Assembly (NCBI RefSeq): GCF_038446955.1
Contig: NZ_CP151803.1
Span: 1,922,001 to 1,986,000, forward strand
Length of the DNA: 64,000 nt
Direction of reading: 5' to 3'
Source: Pedobacter sp. FW305-3-2-15-E-R2A2
GTDB lineage: Bacteria; Bacteroidota; Bacteroidia; Sphingobacteriales; Sphingobacteriaceae
Under the pieces are notes generated by a model, which searched no databases, was not told where the DNA came from, and saw nothing but the letters and a program-made list of their open reading frames with translations. This document shows positions 15,776-24,432 of the stretch, piece by piece (within the stretch, counting starts at the first letter, position 1; every line of letters begins with the position of its first letter). Both the position numbers and the translations under genes were made by a program.

Positions 15776-16708
15776 ATGTGCGGAATCCTATTGATAAAAG
15801 CCAGAGAATATTTATCTGCCTTAAGGGAAAGTTATTTTGTGAGTAAAGTTAAATTTGAAAATGGCGATTATGGAGTAAAGGCAATACTTACTTCACCCTG
15901 GGAGAGTTCGTTCTTAAAACTGTTTTTTAAGAAAAACGTGGAAGAATTGGAACTTAATATGGGAAAAGGCTGGAAAGGCGATAACCTCGATTTTTTGCAA
16001 TTTCTGCCTAATCTTAAATCGTTGATAATACTTGATCTTCGCATAAAATCCATTAAAGCTATTTATTATTTAAAAGAGCTATACACAATTAATATTTCAA
16101 CTTATTGTGAAACTCCAATAGACTTTAGTGTTTTTCCAAATCTTATCCATTGTACGATTGAATGGCGAAAGGGGTCTGAGTCGTTATTTAATGTTGTTAA
16201 ACTTGAATCACTTTCTATCAATAATTATAAGGAAAAAAATAGCTCAGTATTTTCTGAACTCGTAAGACTTAAGGAACTAACTCTAATGAATTCTGGTTTA
16301 GCGGATCTGAGGGGGCTTTCTTCATTGACCAATTTAACATATTTAAGAATAGCTAATCTCAATAGAATCAAAATGCTTGATGGTATCGGGAATTTGAGCC
16401 GGTTGCAGATACTGATGATTCAGCGCTGTATGGGGGTAAACGCTATTGAGGAAATCTTTTCATTACACCATTTAAAACGGCTTATTATTACTGATATGAC
16501 AAAAATAAAAACCATACATGGGATTGAAGCGCTTAGCGATCTGGAAATGTTTATGTTTTTTGGCTCTACAAATATCGAAGACGGAGATCTGAGGCCGATT
16601 TTAAAATTGAAAAAGCTAAAGGCCATTTCTTATAGAAATAGAAGCCATTATACACACAACAAGGAGTTTTTTGGTGATACATATTTTCAAGGATATAAAA
16701 ACCTATAA
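15776..16708 (+). CDS. Leucine-rich-repeat-like protein
   Basis: 310 aa from ATG 15776; GTG at 15758, six codons upstream, is an alternative. No signal peptide. From about residue 55 onward it shows irregular LRRs such as LPNLKSLIILDLRI, LVRLKELTLMNSGLADLRG, LTNLTYLRIANLNRI, LSRLQILMIQRC and LHHLKRLIITDMTKI. Cytosolic LRR proteins of this kind are common among immunity-type genes in Bacteroidota. It heads a run of four small AT-rich genes on one strand (15.8-18.5 kb), about 60 bp before the DUF2019 gene. Function unknown; protein-protein binding is inferred. Confidence 0.7.
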   Translation: MCGILLIKAREYLSALRESYFVSKVKFENGDYGVKAILTSPWESSFLKLFFKKNVEELELNMGKGWKGDNLDFLQFLPNLKSLIILDLRIKSIKAIYYLKELYTINISTYCETPIDFSVFPNLIHCTIEWRKGSESLFNVVKLESLSINNYKEKNSSVFSELVRLKELTLMNSGLADLRGLSSLTNLTYLRIANLNRIKMLDGIGNLSRLQILMIQRCMGVNAIEEIFSLHHLKRLIITDMTKIKTIHGIEALSDLEMFMFFGSTNIEDGDLRPILKLKKLKAISYRNRSHYTHNKEFFGDTYFQGYKNL

Positions 16709-16769
16709 GGATTATTTTAAACATATAAATCAATCTGGTAACGATTATCTGTTATCTAAAGCTGCTTAA

Positions 16770-17114
16770 ATGAAAATTAAAGATATTAAAACTGCATTAG
16801 ACACTTTTGAAGAAGCTTGCTCAATACATGCGGAGGCAACTGAAAATGGAGATTACAAAACTGGTAATAAAGCTTATAAAAATATTATGAAGGCTGTTAA
16901 TTACCTGAAAAATGGAGATGAACTTACAAGTCTTAAAAATTATATGACTAATCCAAATATAGGAGTTCGCTTATGGTCAGCCTCTTTTTTATTGACATTT
17001 GATGAACCAGCAGCTACAAAGGTCTTGGAGGATATTGCTAAAGGTGCTGGTATTCATTCTCTTATAGCAGAGACAACCTTGAGTGAATGGACGAAGGGGA
17101 ATCTTAAAATGTAA
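16770..17114 (+). CDS. DUF2019-type small helical protein
   Basis: 114 aa, no signal peptide. The pattern fits DUF2019: an N-terminal helix pair (FEEACSIHAEATENGDYKTGNKAYKNI), then LKNYMTNPNIGVRLWSASFLLTF and EPAATKVLEDIA, a HEAT-like unit. DUF2019 proteins often occur among polymorphic-toxin immunity genes. Its neighbours are an LRR protein, an unknown and a HEAT-type gene, so an immunity role is plausible, but no toxin is present in the window. Confidence 0.65.
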   Translation: MKIKDIKTALDTFEEACSIHAEATENGDYKTGNKAYKNIMKAVNYLKNGDELTSLKNYMTNPNIGVRLWSASFLLTFDEPAATKVLEDIAKGAGIHSLIAETTLSEWTKGNLKM

Positions 17115-17154
17115 ATTACAATTATGGTTTTAGATACTTAAAAAAAGACATTGT

Positions 17155-17760
17155 ATGAATTTCACTTTCGCCGAAAAAATAAATCCCAGGCTAGAAGTTT
17201 TTGACTTTGAAGGAGCGTTACTCATTGCCCAGACTGAGCTTCAAACGTTACCTGTTTCTCCCTTCCATGCAATAATAGGGAGGTCATTAATGCATATGAC
17301 TAAACATTTGGCAAACTGGATTGATGATTTTTATGATGGAGCCAAAAAACGCGCTGCGGTTTGCGGTCTATATTTTGAATTGAATGAGTTTGATATCAAT
17401 ACTGACTATTGGTTTATTGATGGTTTCGCTTATGATGACTGCGACACCGATCCTGATGACATGGATTGGTTATCCGATTTTATGACGGATGCACGTACAG
17501 AAACAGGTTCTGTTTTTTATATAGAAGATTATCGTGCGCTACAGTCAGCCTTTTCAGAGATAGATAAGAAAAAACTAAATGGAGATTGGACTAAGGAAAT
17601 GCAGGATGCAAGAGATTGGTGCGAACAAATTATCATCATTCGGTTCATGGAACTCATGAGAAACGTTCACTTACTAGCAAAAAAGCAATATTTAAGCTGG
17701 TCAGATATTCCCATCTATTTTACTGAACATGAATACGACTTTATTGTCAAATCTGAATAA
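17155..17760 (+). CDS. Hypothetical cytosolic protein in immunity-like cluster
   Basis: 201 aa, family not recognised. Acidic and aromatic, with a DDCDTDPDDMDWLSDFM stretch at about 98-114 and a helical C-terminal half (WTKEMQDARDWCEQIIIIRFMELM). No signal peptide or membrane segment. It starts 40 bp after DUF2019 and shares its low GC and strand, so it is probably co-transcribed. The size and composition are like immunity proteins of contact-dependent toxins, but no motif proves it. Confidence 0.6.
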   Translation: MNFTFAEKINPRLEVFDFEGALLIAQTELQTLPVSPFHAIIGRSLMHMTKHLANWIDDFYDGAKKRAAVCGLYFELNEFDINTDYWFIDGFAYDDCDTDPDDMDWLSDFMTDARTETGSVFYIEDYRALQSAFSEIDKKKLNGDWTKEMQDARDWCEQIIIIRFMELMRNVHLLAKKQYLSWSDIPIYFTEHEYDFIVKSE

Positions 17761-17865
17761 AATATGCTGTTGCGGGAATTGCCTTTCCATAATAAATTAT
17801 TATCATAAAAATCCTTCAAGCATAATGACCATTTGAGTGTAAGTGGTCTATAGAAAGTAAATATT

Positions 17866-18465
17866 ATGAAATCTAATGTCGAATTAAAATTCTTAGAACT
17901 TTTGCGAAAGCCTGTGAAGTCCAGGCAAGAGATTAATGACATGAATAAGTTTGCTTACTTATTTGAAATGGAATTGCGTGAAGAATTAGCGGATTTGACC
18001 AGCGAATTGAACGAAATCGGAATTCAATGCTCAGATGTGTGAGATTTGGTAAATACTAAAGTTAAATATCCTACAGCCATTGATATTTTACTAAGGCATT
18101 TGCCAAAACCCTATCATGATAAAAACAAAGAAGGGATAATTAGGGCCTTAACTGTAATGGAAGCAAAAGGAAAAGCAGCTTCCGCATTGATCGCTGAATA
18201 CCAAAAAACGCCGAAGGAAAATGATAATTTAAGATGGATAATCGGAAATGCTATAGCAACTGTATTAACGTTAAATGAAATAGATTGGGTATATTCTACA
18301 GTCTTGGATAAAAGTAACGGTAGAAGCCGACGACAAATGGTATCGGCTTTAAGCGCTGTAAAAACAGAGAAATCTGAAGGTATATTAATAGATCTGCTCG
18401 AAGATGATGAGGTTGCTCCTCAAGCCTTAGCAGCTTTAGGGAAATTAAAATCAAAAAAGGGCTAA
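17866..18465 (+). pseudogene. HEAT-repeat-type protein interrupted by in-frame TGA
   Basis: Two open segments in the same frame are separated only by TGA 18040-18042. The first, ATG 17866, encodes 58 aa ending GIQCSDV. The second continues with DLVNTKVKYPTAIDILLRHL and KEGIIRALTVMEAKGKA, then ends with HEAT-like RRQMVSALSAVKTEKSEGI and LLEDDEVAPQALAALGKLK. Reading the TGA as a mutated TGG (Trp) restores a continuous 199-residue protein through SDV-W-DLVN. The second half has no good start codon of its own (TTG 18046). The likeliest explanation is a point nonsense mutation. Recoding is possible but no supporting element was seen. Confidence 0.7.
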
Positions 18466-18718
18466 GGATAAAATGAAGTCGAATGTGAAAAGTTTTTGCT
18501 CAAGTCCGAGGAATTGTTACAGGGTTAACTAGGATCTAATTTTTATGGTTGAAATTATACTTTTTATGGTGCTATTTACTTTTTTTTTCAATCTTTAATT
18601 TTATTGTTATTAACTTACTTTAATTGACCATGTATTAGGATATGGTAATCACTAAAGTATTAAAGATGAAATATATTTTTACAGTATTGATACTTGCAGT
18701 GGAATTGATTTTATACCA
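18466..18718. other. AT-rich intergenic region upstream of TlpA protein
   Basis: About 250 bp with no open frame of note. It should contain the promoter of the gene at 18719. No TAnnTTTG box with a well-spaced TTTG partner was found. Confidence 0.3.
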
Positions 18719-19900
18719 ATGATTAAAAAATATACTATCCTCTTCTCCGTTTGCTTTTTGCTTCTATTTCCTTTTACCGGCAATAGCACCAGCACAATTG
18801 CTTTTGATAATTTATCATTGTTCCGGAATGTCGCCGAAAAATTAAGGACTATAAAGGCGATTAGCTATCATTATAATCGCGAATTCAGCTATCCTTCAGA
18901 AAGTTACCATTCGAAATCCAGCGGCGAAATGTATCTGGATTTTAGTAAAGAAAATGATCTGGTTGGTTTCAGGTATCAATACCGGGATTCTGCCGGCTTG
19001 TCCGTTTTTAATAATGCAGAGGCTTTTGATGTCAATATCTATCGGAAGACCATAAATATTGTGGGCAAACTGAATAAATCCAGCTTTGAGGGGAGGTCGC
19101 CGATATACAACTCGATCATCACTTTGAGAAATATTCTTCCTTTAGTCATTGAAGATCAAAGCATCATCAAAAAGGTTTCTGATACTTTGATCGCAAACAA
19201 ATCTTATTATTTACTAACGTTTGAGACCCGGAATAAATATCCGGATTACCTGGGAACAGGATTTTCAACCACAACTCAGGACCTTATATTTTACAACAGG
19301 TTGATCGTGAATAAGAAGACATTATTGCCTTTAACACTACTCCAGACAAAAAAAGGAAGCGAAGATTTAAACCGCACAGATTTTACAGCAATCAAGATGA
19401 ATCCGGTGCCGCCGACAGATCATTCATGGTATTATTCCAGTTATCTTAATGAGTACAAACCTGAGAAACAGCAGTCGATAGCGATTATAGAAGCAGGGGA
19501 GGTTGCGCCTGATTTTAGTTTAACCAATTATGAAACGGATTTGAAAGAAGAACTTTCTAAATTTCTGGGACATGTGGTACTGCTTGAATTCTGGATAAAA
19601 AACTGCGGTTATTGTATTGAAGCGGTACCGAAACTAAATGCCTTAAACAAAAAATATAAATCTGCCCACTTCAGGGTCCTGGGTCTGAATACAGAGGATA
19701 ATCAAAATGCAATAAGTGTATTTATTAAGAAGAACCAAGTGGAATACCCTGTTTTTTGGGGCAATAATCCGGAGCTAAATAAGAACTATGGCATTGCCGC
19801 ATTCCCACAGGTTGTCCTGATAGATAAAGCCGGACTGATTATTTATTCGGGTAAATTAGATACACAGAAGATAACGGAACTGATTGATAAAAGTATTTAG
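18719..19900 (+). CDS. TlpA-like thiol-disulfide protein with large N-terminal domain
   Basis: 393 aa. Signal peptide (MIKKYTILFSVCFLLLFPFT), then about 230 residues of a domain typical of Bacteroidota TlpA proteins (beta-rich, with IRAL-like repeats not seen). A C-terminal redoxin domain (about 257-393) begins GEVAPDFSLTNYETDLKEEL. The active site is NCGYC (C296, C299) and the cis-proline loop is AAFPQVVLID. It probably acts in the periplasm as a thiol oxidoreductase. It differs in layout from the TlpA protein at 5.9-7.2 kb, where the thioredoxin domain is N-terminal. No operon partner is evident; a Crp-type regulator follows after 50 bp. Confidence 0.82.
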   Translation: MIKKYTILFSVCFLLLFPFTGNSTSTIAFDNLSLFRNVAEKLRTIKAISYHYNREFSYPSESYHSKSSGEMYLDFSKENDLVGFRYQYRDSAGLSVFNNAEAFDVNIYRKTINIVGKLNKSSFEGRSPIYNSIITLRNILPLVIEDQSIIKKVSDTLIANKSYYLLTFETRNKYPDYLGTGFSTTTQDLIFYNRLIVNKKTLLPLTLLQTKKGSEDLNRTDFTAIKMNPVPPTDHSWYYSSYLNEYKPEKQQSIAIIEAGEVAPDFSLTNYETDLKEELSKFLGHVVLLEFWIKNCGYCIEAVPKLNALNKKYKSAHFRVLGLNTEDNQNAISVFIKKNQVEYPVFWGNNPELNKNYGIAAFPQVVLIDKAGLIIYSGKLDTQKITELIDKSI

Positions 19901-19950
19901 ATCGCTCTGAAATGCACTGATTTAAAACGATAGAAGACCAATTTATATTG

Positions 19951-20517
19951 ATGGAAGAACTGATTGAATACATTTTGCAGTTTGGCAATTTGAATCTCCA
20001 GCAAATAGACTTGATTGAAAAAAATAGCTCAGCAATAGCGCTTAAAAAGGACGAATACTTTTCCGAAGCAGGAAAAGTTCCGGGACAGGTAGCCTATGTT
20101 CTGGAAGGTGTGCTGCGTGGTTGTTATTACAACAATAAAGGCGAAGAAATTACACGTTGTTTCATCAGTGAAAATAGCCTAGCTGTTGATTATGCCAATT
20201 TTGAGGCCAACATGGCTTCTTCCGAATACCTGCAAGCCAGCACCAACTGCAAACTCATTGTATTTTCAAAGCAAAATTGGGAAGGACTTTCAAGTACGAT
20301 TGTTGGATGGGACAACATTAAAAACAAAATGGTTCAGAAATGCCTTTACCAAAAGTCGAGGAAAACTCCGGTAATTTCACAGGATGCGACGACCCGTTAC
20401 CTGGAATTTATGGGAAATTACCCTTCCCTGATCAACCGCATTCCATTGGCATACATCGCCTCTTACCTGGGTGTTACGCAACAATCATTAAGCAGGATCA
20501 GAAAAAATATCCGTTAA
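19951..20517 (+). CDS. Crp/Fnr-family transcriptional regulator
   Basis: 188 aa from ATG 19951 (a TTG directly before is less likely). An N-terminal cyclic-nucleotide-binding-like beta-roll (about 10-115, KKDEYFSEAGKVPGQVAYVLEGVLRG) and a short C-terminal helix-turn-helix (RIPLAYIASYLGVTQQSLSRIRKNIR, split here for reading). The recognition helix TQQSLSR lacks the R-E-x-x-x-R set of E. coli CRP, so a different operator is expected. It lies 76 bp upstream of an SDR gene on the same strand and may regulate it. Confidence 0.85.
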   Translation: MEELIEYILQFGNLNLQQIDLIEKNSSAIALKKDEYFSEAGKVPGQVAYVLEGVLRGCYYNNKGEEITRCFISENSLAVDYANFEANMASSEYLQASTNCKLIVFSKQNWEGLSSTIVGWDNIKNKMVQKCLYQKSRKTPVISQDATTRYLEFMGNYPSLINRIPLAYIASYLGVTQQSLSRIRKNIR

Positions 20518-20593
20518 TTTCGTTTTTACCAAATGGTAAACGGCCTCATTTTTATAAGATGCAATTTTGCTTCGTCAATTAAAAAATATAAAA

Positions 20594-21331
20594 ATGAAAT
20601 CAGCATTAATTACCGGAGCAAACAAAGGCATAGGCCTTGAAACAGCAAAACAATTATTACAAAAAGGATTTTTCGTATATCTTGGAACCCGCGATTTAAA
20701 AAACGGAATTAAAGCGGTTGAAAAACTTAAAACTGAGGGATTAAGCCAGGTTGAAGCGATACAGCTAGACGTCACAGATGAAAGCTCTGTAAAAAATGCA
20801 CGTGAGGAAATCGGAAAGAAAACAAGGGGATTAGACCTGCTTATCAATAATGCCGGTATCAACGGAGGTATGCCCTATACCGCGCTTGAAGGAAGCGCAG
20901 CGCAATTTATGACTGCATTTGATACCAATGTATTAGGCGTAGTTAGGGTTACACAGTCCTTCATCGACTTACTGCGAAAATCGCCTGAGCCAAGGATTGT
21001 AAATGTGAGTACCAGTGTGGGCTCTCTTTCCCTGCAAAGCAATCCGGATTGGCCAGCATACAATTATGCTAAATATGCAGTGTATGGCTCGTCAAAAGCC
21101 GCAATGAATATGTATACCGTTCATTTAGCTTATGAGTTGCGCGACACACCTTTTAAGGTAAATGCGGTTTGTCCGGGTTATACCAAAACAGATTTCACCA
21201 ACCAAAACGGGGGAGAGGTAGGGATCGCTGCAAATCGCATACTGAAATATGCGTTGATGGATAAAGACGGACCAACAGGCAAGTTTTTTAGTGAAGAAAG
21301 CAACCCGGAAACAGGCGAAATTCCATGGTAA
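20594..21331 (+). CDS. SDR family NAD(P)-dependent oxidoreductase
   Basis: 245 aa from ATG 20594. Classical SDR: cofactor motif TGANKGIG (about 7-14), NNAG at about 83-86, catalytic Ser in STSVG and the Tyr-x-x-x-Lys pair in YGSSK, followed by PGYTKTDFT. The long insert NPDWPAYNYAKYAVYG before the catalytic Tyr resembles carbonyl-reductase-like SDRs. The substrate is unknown. It follows the Crp-type gene and ends 10 bp before a strong inverted repeat. Confidence 0.88.
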   Translation: MKSALITGANKGIGLETAKQLLQKGFFVYLGTRDLKNGIKAVEKLKTEGLSQVEAIQLDVTDESSVKNAREEIGKKTRGLDLLINNAGINGGMPYTALEGSAAQFMTAFDTNVLGVVRVTQSFIDLLRKSPEPRIVNVSTSVGSLSLQSNPDWPAYNYAKYAVYGSSKAAMNMYTVHLAYELRDTPFKVNAVCPGYTKTDFTNQNGGEVGIAANRILKYALMDKDGPTGKFFSEESNPETGEIPW

Positions 21332-21340
21332 GCGGATAAA

Positions 21341-21377
21341 TCAACACCCAAGCCAGTAACTCCGGCTTGGGTGTTGA
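21341..21377. terminator. Bidirectional terminator between convergent genes
   Basis: 14-bp perfect stem TCAACACCCAAGCC/GGCTTGGGTGTTGA (21341-21354 with 21364-21377), 9-nt loop, between the SDR (+) and the truncated gene on the minus strand. There is no long T-run. Confidence 0.6.
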
Positions 21378-21392
21378 TTCCTGGGGGTTGCA

Positions 21393-21716
21393 TTATTTTT
21401 TAATCCGGAGGTTTTTCCATTCACCACCGGAACCAGTGCCGGTAAAATACCCGATCATCTTTCCCTTTGCCTCAAGTAAAGGCTTTGTCCTAAGAACGGG
21501 AACCTTATCGTTATTGATATATACCGCTATTGACCGGGTCAACAGGACCAGCTTTACATGAAACCAACCATTAGGGTCAATGTCAGAGGGCATTCCCTTT
21601 TCATGTTTTTCGGGAAAGCGCTCACGCAGGAACGGCCAGTCGAAATTTGGACTGGCGATATACTGCACCGCATGGGACCTTCTAACTGAATCGGCCGCCC
21701 GGAAATTATTATTCAA
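21393..21716 (-). pseudogene. Fragment of a LamG/DUF1080-like domain protein (3' end only)
   Basis: About 107 codons with no credible start: the frame begins after a stop 18 bp further up and only TTG is available. It reads NNNFRAADSVRRSHAVQYIAS, then DIDPNGWFHVKLVLLTRSIAVYINN and GKMIGYFTGTGSGGEWKNLRI. This is the second half of a concanavalin-like (DUF1080/LamG) sugar-binding or hydrolase fold. The N-terminal half and signal peptide are missing, so this is a decayed remnant. Confidence 0.6.
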
Positions 21717-21823
21717 CCTGAACTGAATTAATTAATGTGCTTCTGCACATAGAGAATGGCTTATCAATGCCTGATCATTAGGTGTAGCTAGAGGAGAAAT
21801 ATCATATCTTCCAGAGATAGTAA

Positions 21824-22042
21824 TCCGGAATATTAAGACAAGACCCGGTAATCGTCAATTTCCGTGATGCCAACCGATTAGCCAGGTTTATTCTTCGGAT
21901 AGATAAGCTCATTAAAAGCGAGCTTGTCTATCCGCAATGGATGAGTACCGACTTTAACATTGTTCTCTATAATGAGACCTTAGATAAGGTGCTGGATCGA
22001 TTAACAAAGGGAATTAATCTTATATCATTGCTCCCTCATTGA
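21824..22042 (+). pseudogene. Protein-like remnant, unknown family
   Basis: A 72-codon open stretch without a start codon: RQDPVIVNFRDANRLARFIL, then KSELVYPQWMSTDFNIVLYN and ETLDKVLDRLTKGINLISLL, stop at 22040. The composition is clearly coding-like and there is no Shine-Dalgarno or ATG. It is probably the tail of a lost gene. Together with the LamG-like fragment it marks 21.4-22.1 kb as a scar. Family not recognised. Confidence 0.4.
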
Positions 22043-22203
22043 TGAGTGTTAGCGCATTATTGTCTGTATTACAGCTAACTACCTAATAGAAAATAGCTCA
22101 GAGTTAACCCAAGTATAGACTTACCAATTTAACTACATCAAACACCAATTGGGCTACTTTTCGTAAATCTGTAATCATCAATTTTGTTCCAACAAACAGA
22201 TAT

Positions 22204-22947
22204 ATGATGCAAAATTTGAAAGACAAGGTGGCCGTTATTACGGGCGCAAGTAGCGGCATTGGTAAAGCCATTGCAATTGAATTGGCAAACAATGGTGTAA
22301 AAGTTGTTTTAGGAGCGAGAAGAGCAGAAGAGTTGAAAAGCCTGGTTGAAGATATTAAAAATCACGGTGGTGAAGCTATATTTCTGAAAACGGATGTAAG
22401 TAATAGAACTGATTTAGTTGCTTTAGTAAATTTGGCAGTTGAAAAATACGGTAAGTTAGATGTTATTGTGAATAATGCGGGTGTTGCCCGCATTAGCAGA
22501 ATAGACAATTTGGATATTGACGGTTGGGACGAAATGGTTGATGTTAATCTCAAAGGTACATTGTATGGAATGGCGGCTGCACTTCCTGTATTCAAGCGAC
22601 AACAGTCGGGGCATATCGTCAATATCATTTCTACATCCGGAATAAAGATCGTACCGGAACAAGGCATATATGCAGGCACAAAAAATGCGGTTCGCACTAT
22701 TGCGGAGGCTTTCAGGCAGGAATCTGACGGTTGCATCAGGATCACGGGAATATCGCCCGGCTATATCAAAACGGATTTTGCGGTTAAAAGCGTACATACC
22801 GGGGAGATGAAAACGGCAGCTTCCGAGGCGGTAGAACGTATGGCCATCAGTCCTGAAGCCATTGCCCATGCGGTAATTTATGCAATCAGCCAGCCAAAAG
22901 ACGTTGAAATTGGCGATATTGTCATTCGCCCCGCAAAACAAAATTGA
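22204..22947 (+). CDS. SDR family oxidoreductase
   Basis: 247 aa from ATG 22204 (a second ATG follows at once). TGASSGIG at about 14-21, NNAG at about 91-94, ISTSG with catalytic Ser, YAGTK with the Tyr-Lys pair, then SPGYIKTDF. It resembles the YdfG/clavulanate-dehydrogenase-like SDR group that uses NADPH. It is 18 bp upstream of an AraC-type gene on the same strand, so the two form a small operon with its own regulator. Confidence 0.9.
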   Translation: MMQNLKDKVAVITGASSGIGKAIAIELANNGVKVVLGARRAEELKSLVEDIKNHGGEAIFLKTDVSNRTDLVALVNLAVEKYGKLDVIVNNAGVARISRIDNLDIDGWDEMVDVNLKGTLYGMAAALPVFKRQQSGHIVNIISTSGIKIVPEQGIYAGTKNAVRTIAEAFRQESDGCIRITGISPGYIKTDFAVKSVHTGEMKTAASEAVERMAISPEAIAHAVIYAISQPKDVEIGDIVIRPAKQN

Positions 22948-22965
22948 TACCTTATAAACAAGAAA

Positions 22966-23880
22966 ATGCAACGAAAATCAGACATACATCATATTGAAAG
23001 TATTTCTCAGTTAGTGCGGGAACTTGGATTGCCCGCGCCGCTGCATCCTTTGATCGCGCTGGTAGATTATGATAACGTTTCGGTTCCTCTGTTGAAAAAG
23101 GGAGAAAAAATCAGCATTGACTTTTATAAAGTCTCCTTCAAACTTTCATTTAAGGGGCAGACGAAATACGGGCAGGGTTATTATGACTTCGAAGAGGGAG
23201 GATTGGCTTTTTTGAAGCCAAAGCAAATTGTATCCGCACCTGAAGATGCGGATAGTTACCAGGGCTTTGCCTTATATTTTCATCAAGATTTTATCCGGAA
23301 CTATCCATTGGGCAGTTCTATAACCGGATACGGCTTTTTCTCTTATGCCGTTTCTGAAGCATTGTTTTTATCAGCAAAAGAAAAAGAGATCATTAGCCAG
23401 TTATTCGGAACCATGGCAAATGAGTTGGAAATAAACACGGACAGCTTCAGCCAGGATATTTTAGTAAACCAGATCGAATTACTGTTGAATTACAGCAATC
23501 GGTTTTACAATCGGCAGTTCCTGACAAGGAAGGCTGTCAATCATGAGATCATCACATCATTAGATCAATTGCTAGACAATTATTTTAAGGAAAATAAAGG
23601 ATTAGAAAATGGTTTGCCATCAGTTCAGTATGTCAGTCAATCATTACAATTGTCTCCCCGTTATTTGAGTGATATGCTGGGTTCGTTTTCGGGGCAGAAC
23701 ACACAACAATACATTCAACAGGTAATTATCGAAAAAGCAAAAGAAAAGCTTTCTGCAACTAATTTGTCTGTGAGCCAAATTGCTTATAAACTCGGGTTTG
23801 AACATCCTCAGTCTTTTAGCAAACTTTTTAAATCTAAGACGGATTTGTCGCCTTTGGCATTTAGGCAATCGTTTAACTAA
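22966..23880 (+). CDS. AraC-family transcriptional regulator
   Basis: 304 aa. Variable N-terminal sensing domain (about 1-190) and a C-terminal double helix-turn-helix (about 205-304): VQYVSQSLQLSPRYLSDMLGSF and LSVSQIAYKLGFEHPQSFSKLFK. Probably controls the SDR gene 18 bp upstream, and possibly itself. Ligand unknown. Confidence 0.9.
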   Translation: MQRKSDIHHIESISQLVRELGLPAPLHPLIALVDYDNVSVPLLKKGEKISIDFYKVSFKLSFKGQTKYGQGYYDFEEGGLAFLKPKQIVSAPEDADSYQGFALYFHQDFIRNYPLGSSITGYGFFSYAVSEALFLSAKEKEIISQLFGTMANELEINTDSFSQDILVNQIELLLNYSNRFYNRQFLTRKAVNHEIITSLDQLLDNYFKENKGLENGLPSVQYVSQSLQLSPRYLSDMLGSFSGQNTQQYIQQVIIEKAKEKLSATNLSVSQIAYKLGFEHPQSFSKLFKSKTDLSPLAFRQSFN

Positions 23881-23998
23881 TACTGTTAGTCTAAATCATA
23901 CACTTTTTAGTGCATTTAACCCATTGAAACGTTTGTCGGACCATTGCAGGCTGTTTAGCTTTCGGGGCACCATTATTGGATAGTTATGGAAAAAATAT

Positions 23999-24292
23999 AT
24001 GATTTCTATAAACAACGTACAACCTTTGAGTCCTGAAAGCTTATTTGAGTTGTTGAAAACTGAATTTCCAGCTTATGTAAATGAGCAGCTTGGCAGCAAT
24101 CTAGCGGTTGAGTTTGCCCATGTATCTGACATTGTTAATATTAGTTTTCCTGAAATAATCGACGGTAATGCATATACGATCACCGTTGGTGACAATAGTC
24201 TGGAGATCACAGATCACACCACCGAGGGAACATACAATACGGAATTGTTGGAACAACATCTGGTAGAATTTTTGACTTTGAAAGCAGGTTAG
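23999..24292 (+). CDS. Hypothetical protein, 97 aa
   Basis: Small acidic cytosolic protein with no recognised domain. It contains LSPESLFELLKTEFPAYVNE, DIVNISFPEIIDGNAYTI and a C-terminal helix LEQHLVEFLTL. Start ATG 23999. The codon composition is normal for this genome. No operon partner; it is followed by a terminator. Confidence 0.6.
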   Translation: MISINNVQPLSPESLFELLKTEFPAYVNEQLGSNLAVEFAHVSDIVNISFPEIIDGNAYTITVGDNSLEITDHTTEGTYNTELLEQHLVEFLTLKAG

Positions 24293-24377
24293 CCCGACTT
24301 TACTACATAGGCTTAAATCCGTCATAAAATGATTCGAAAATTGTACCGGGAAGACGACTTGGGTCTGAAGCTGATAA

Positions 24378-24408
24378 AAACCTCTGCATTTGCGGAGGTT
24401 TTTATTTT
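24378..24408 (+). terminator. Rho-independent terminator
   Basis: 10-bp stem AAACCTCTGC/GCGGAGGTTT (one T-G pair), loop ATTT, then TTTATTTTC. It serves the hypothetical gene ending at 24292 and possibly the convergent DUF5710 gene. Confidence 0.75.
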
Positions 24409-24432
24409 CTCGGTAGCTCTACTGTTATTTTT

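Noticed and set aside
22456..22971. 171-codon open frame antisense to the SDR gene
   Set aside because: It lies wholly within a gene with full SDR motifs, and the translation shows no domain or usual codon pattern.
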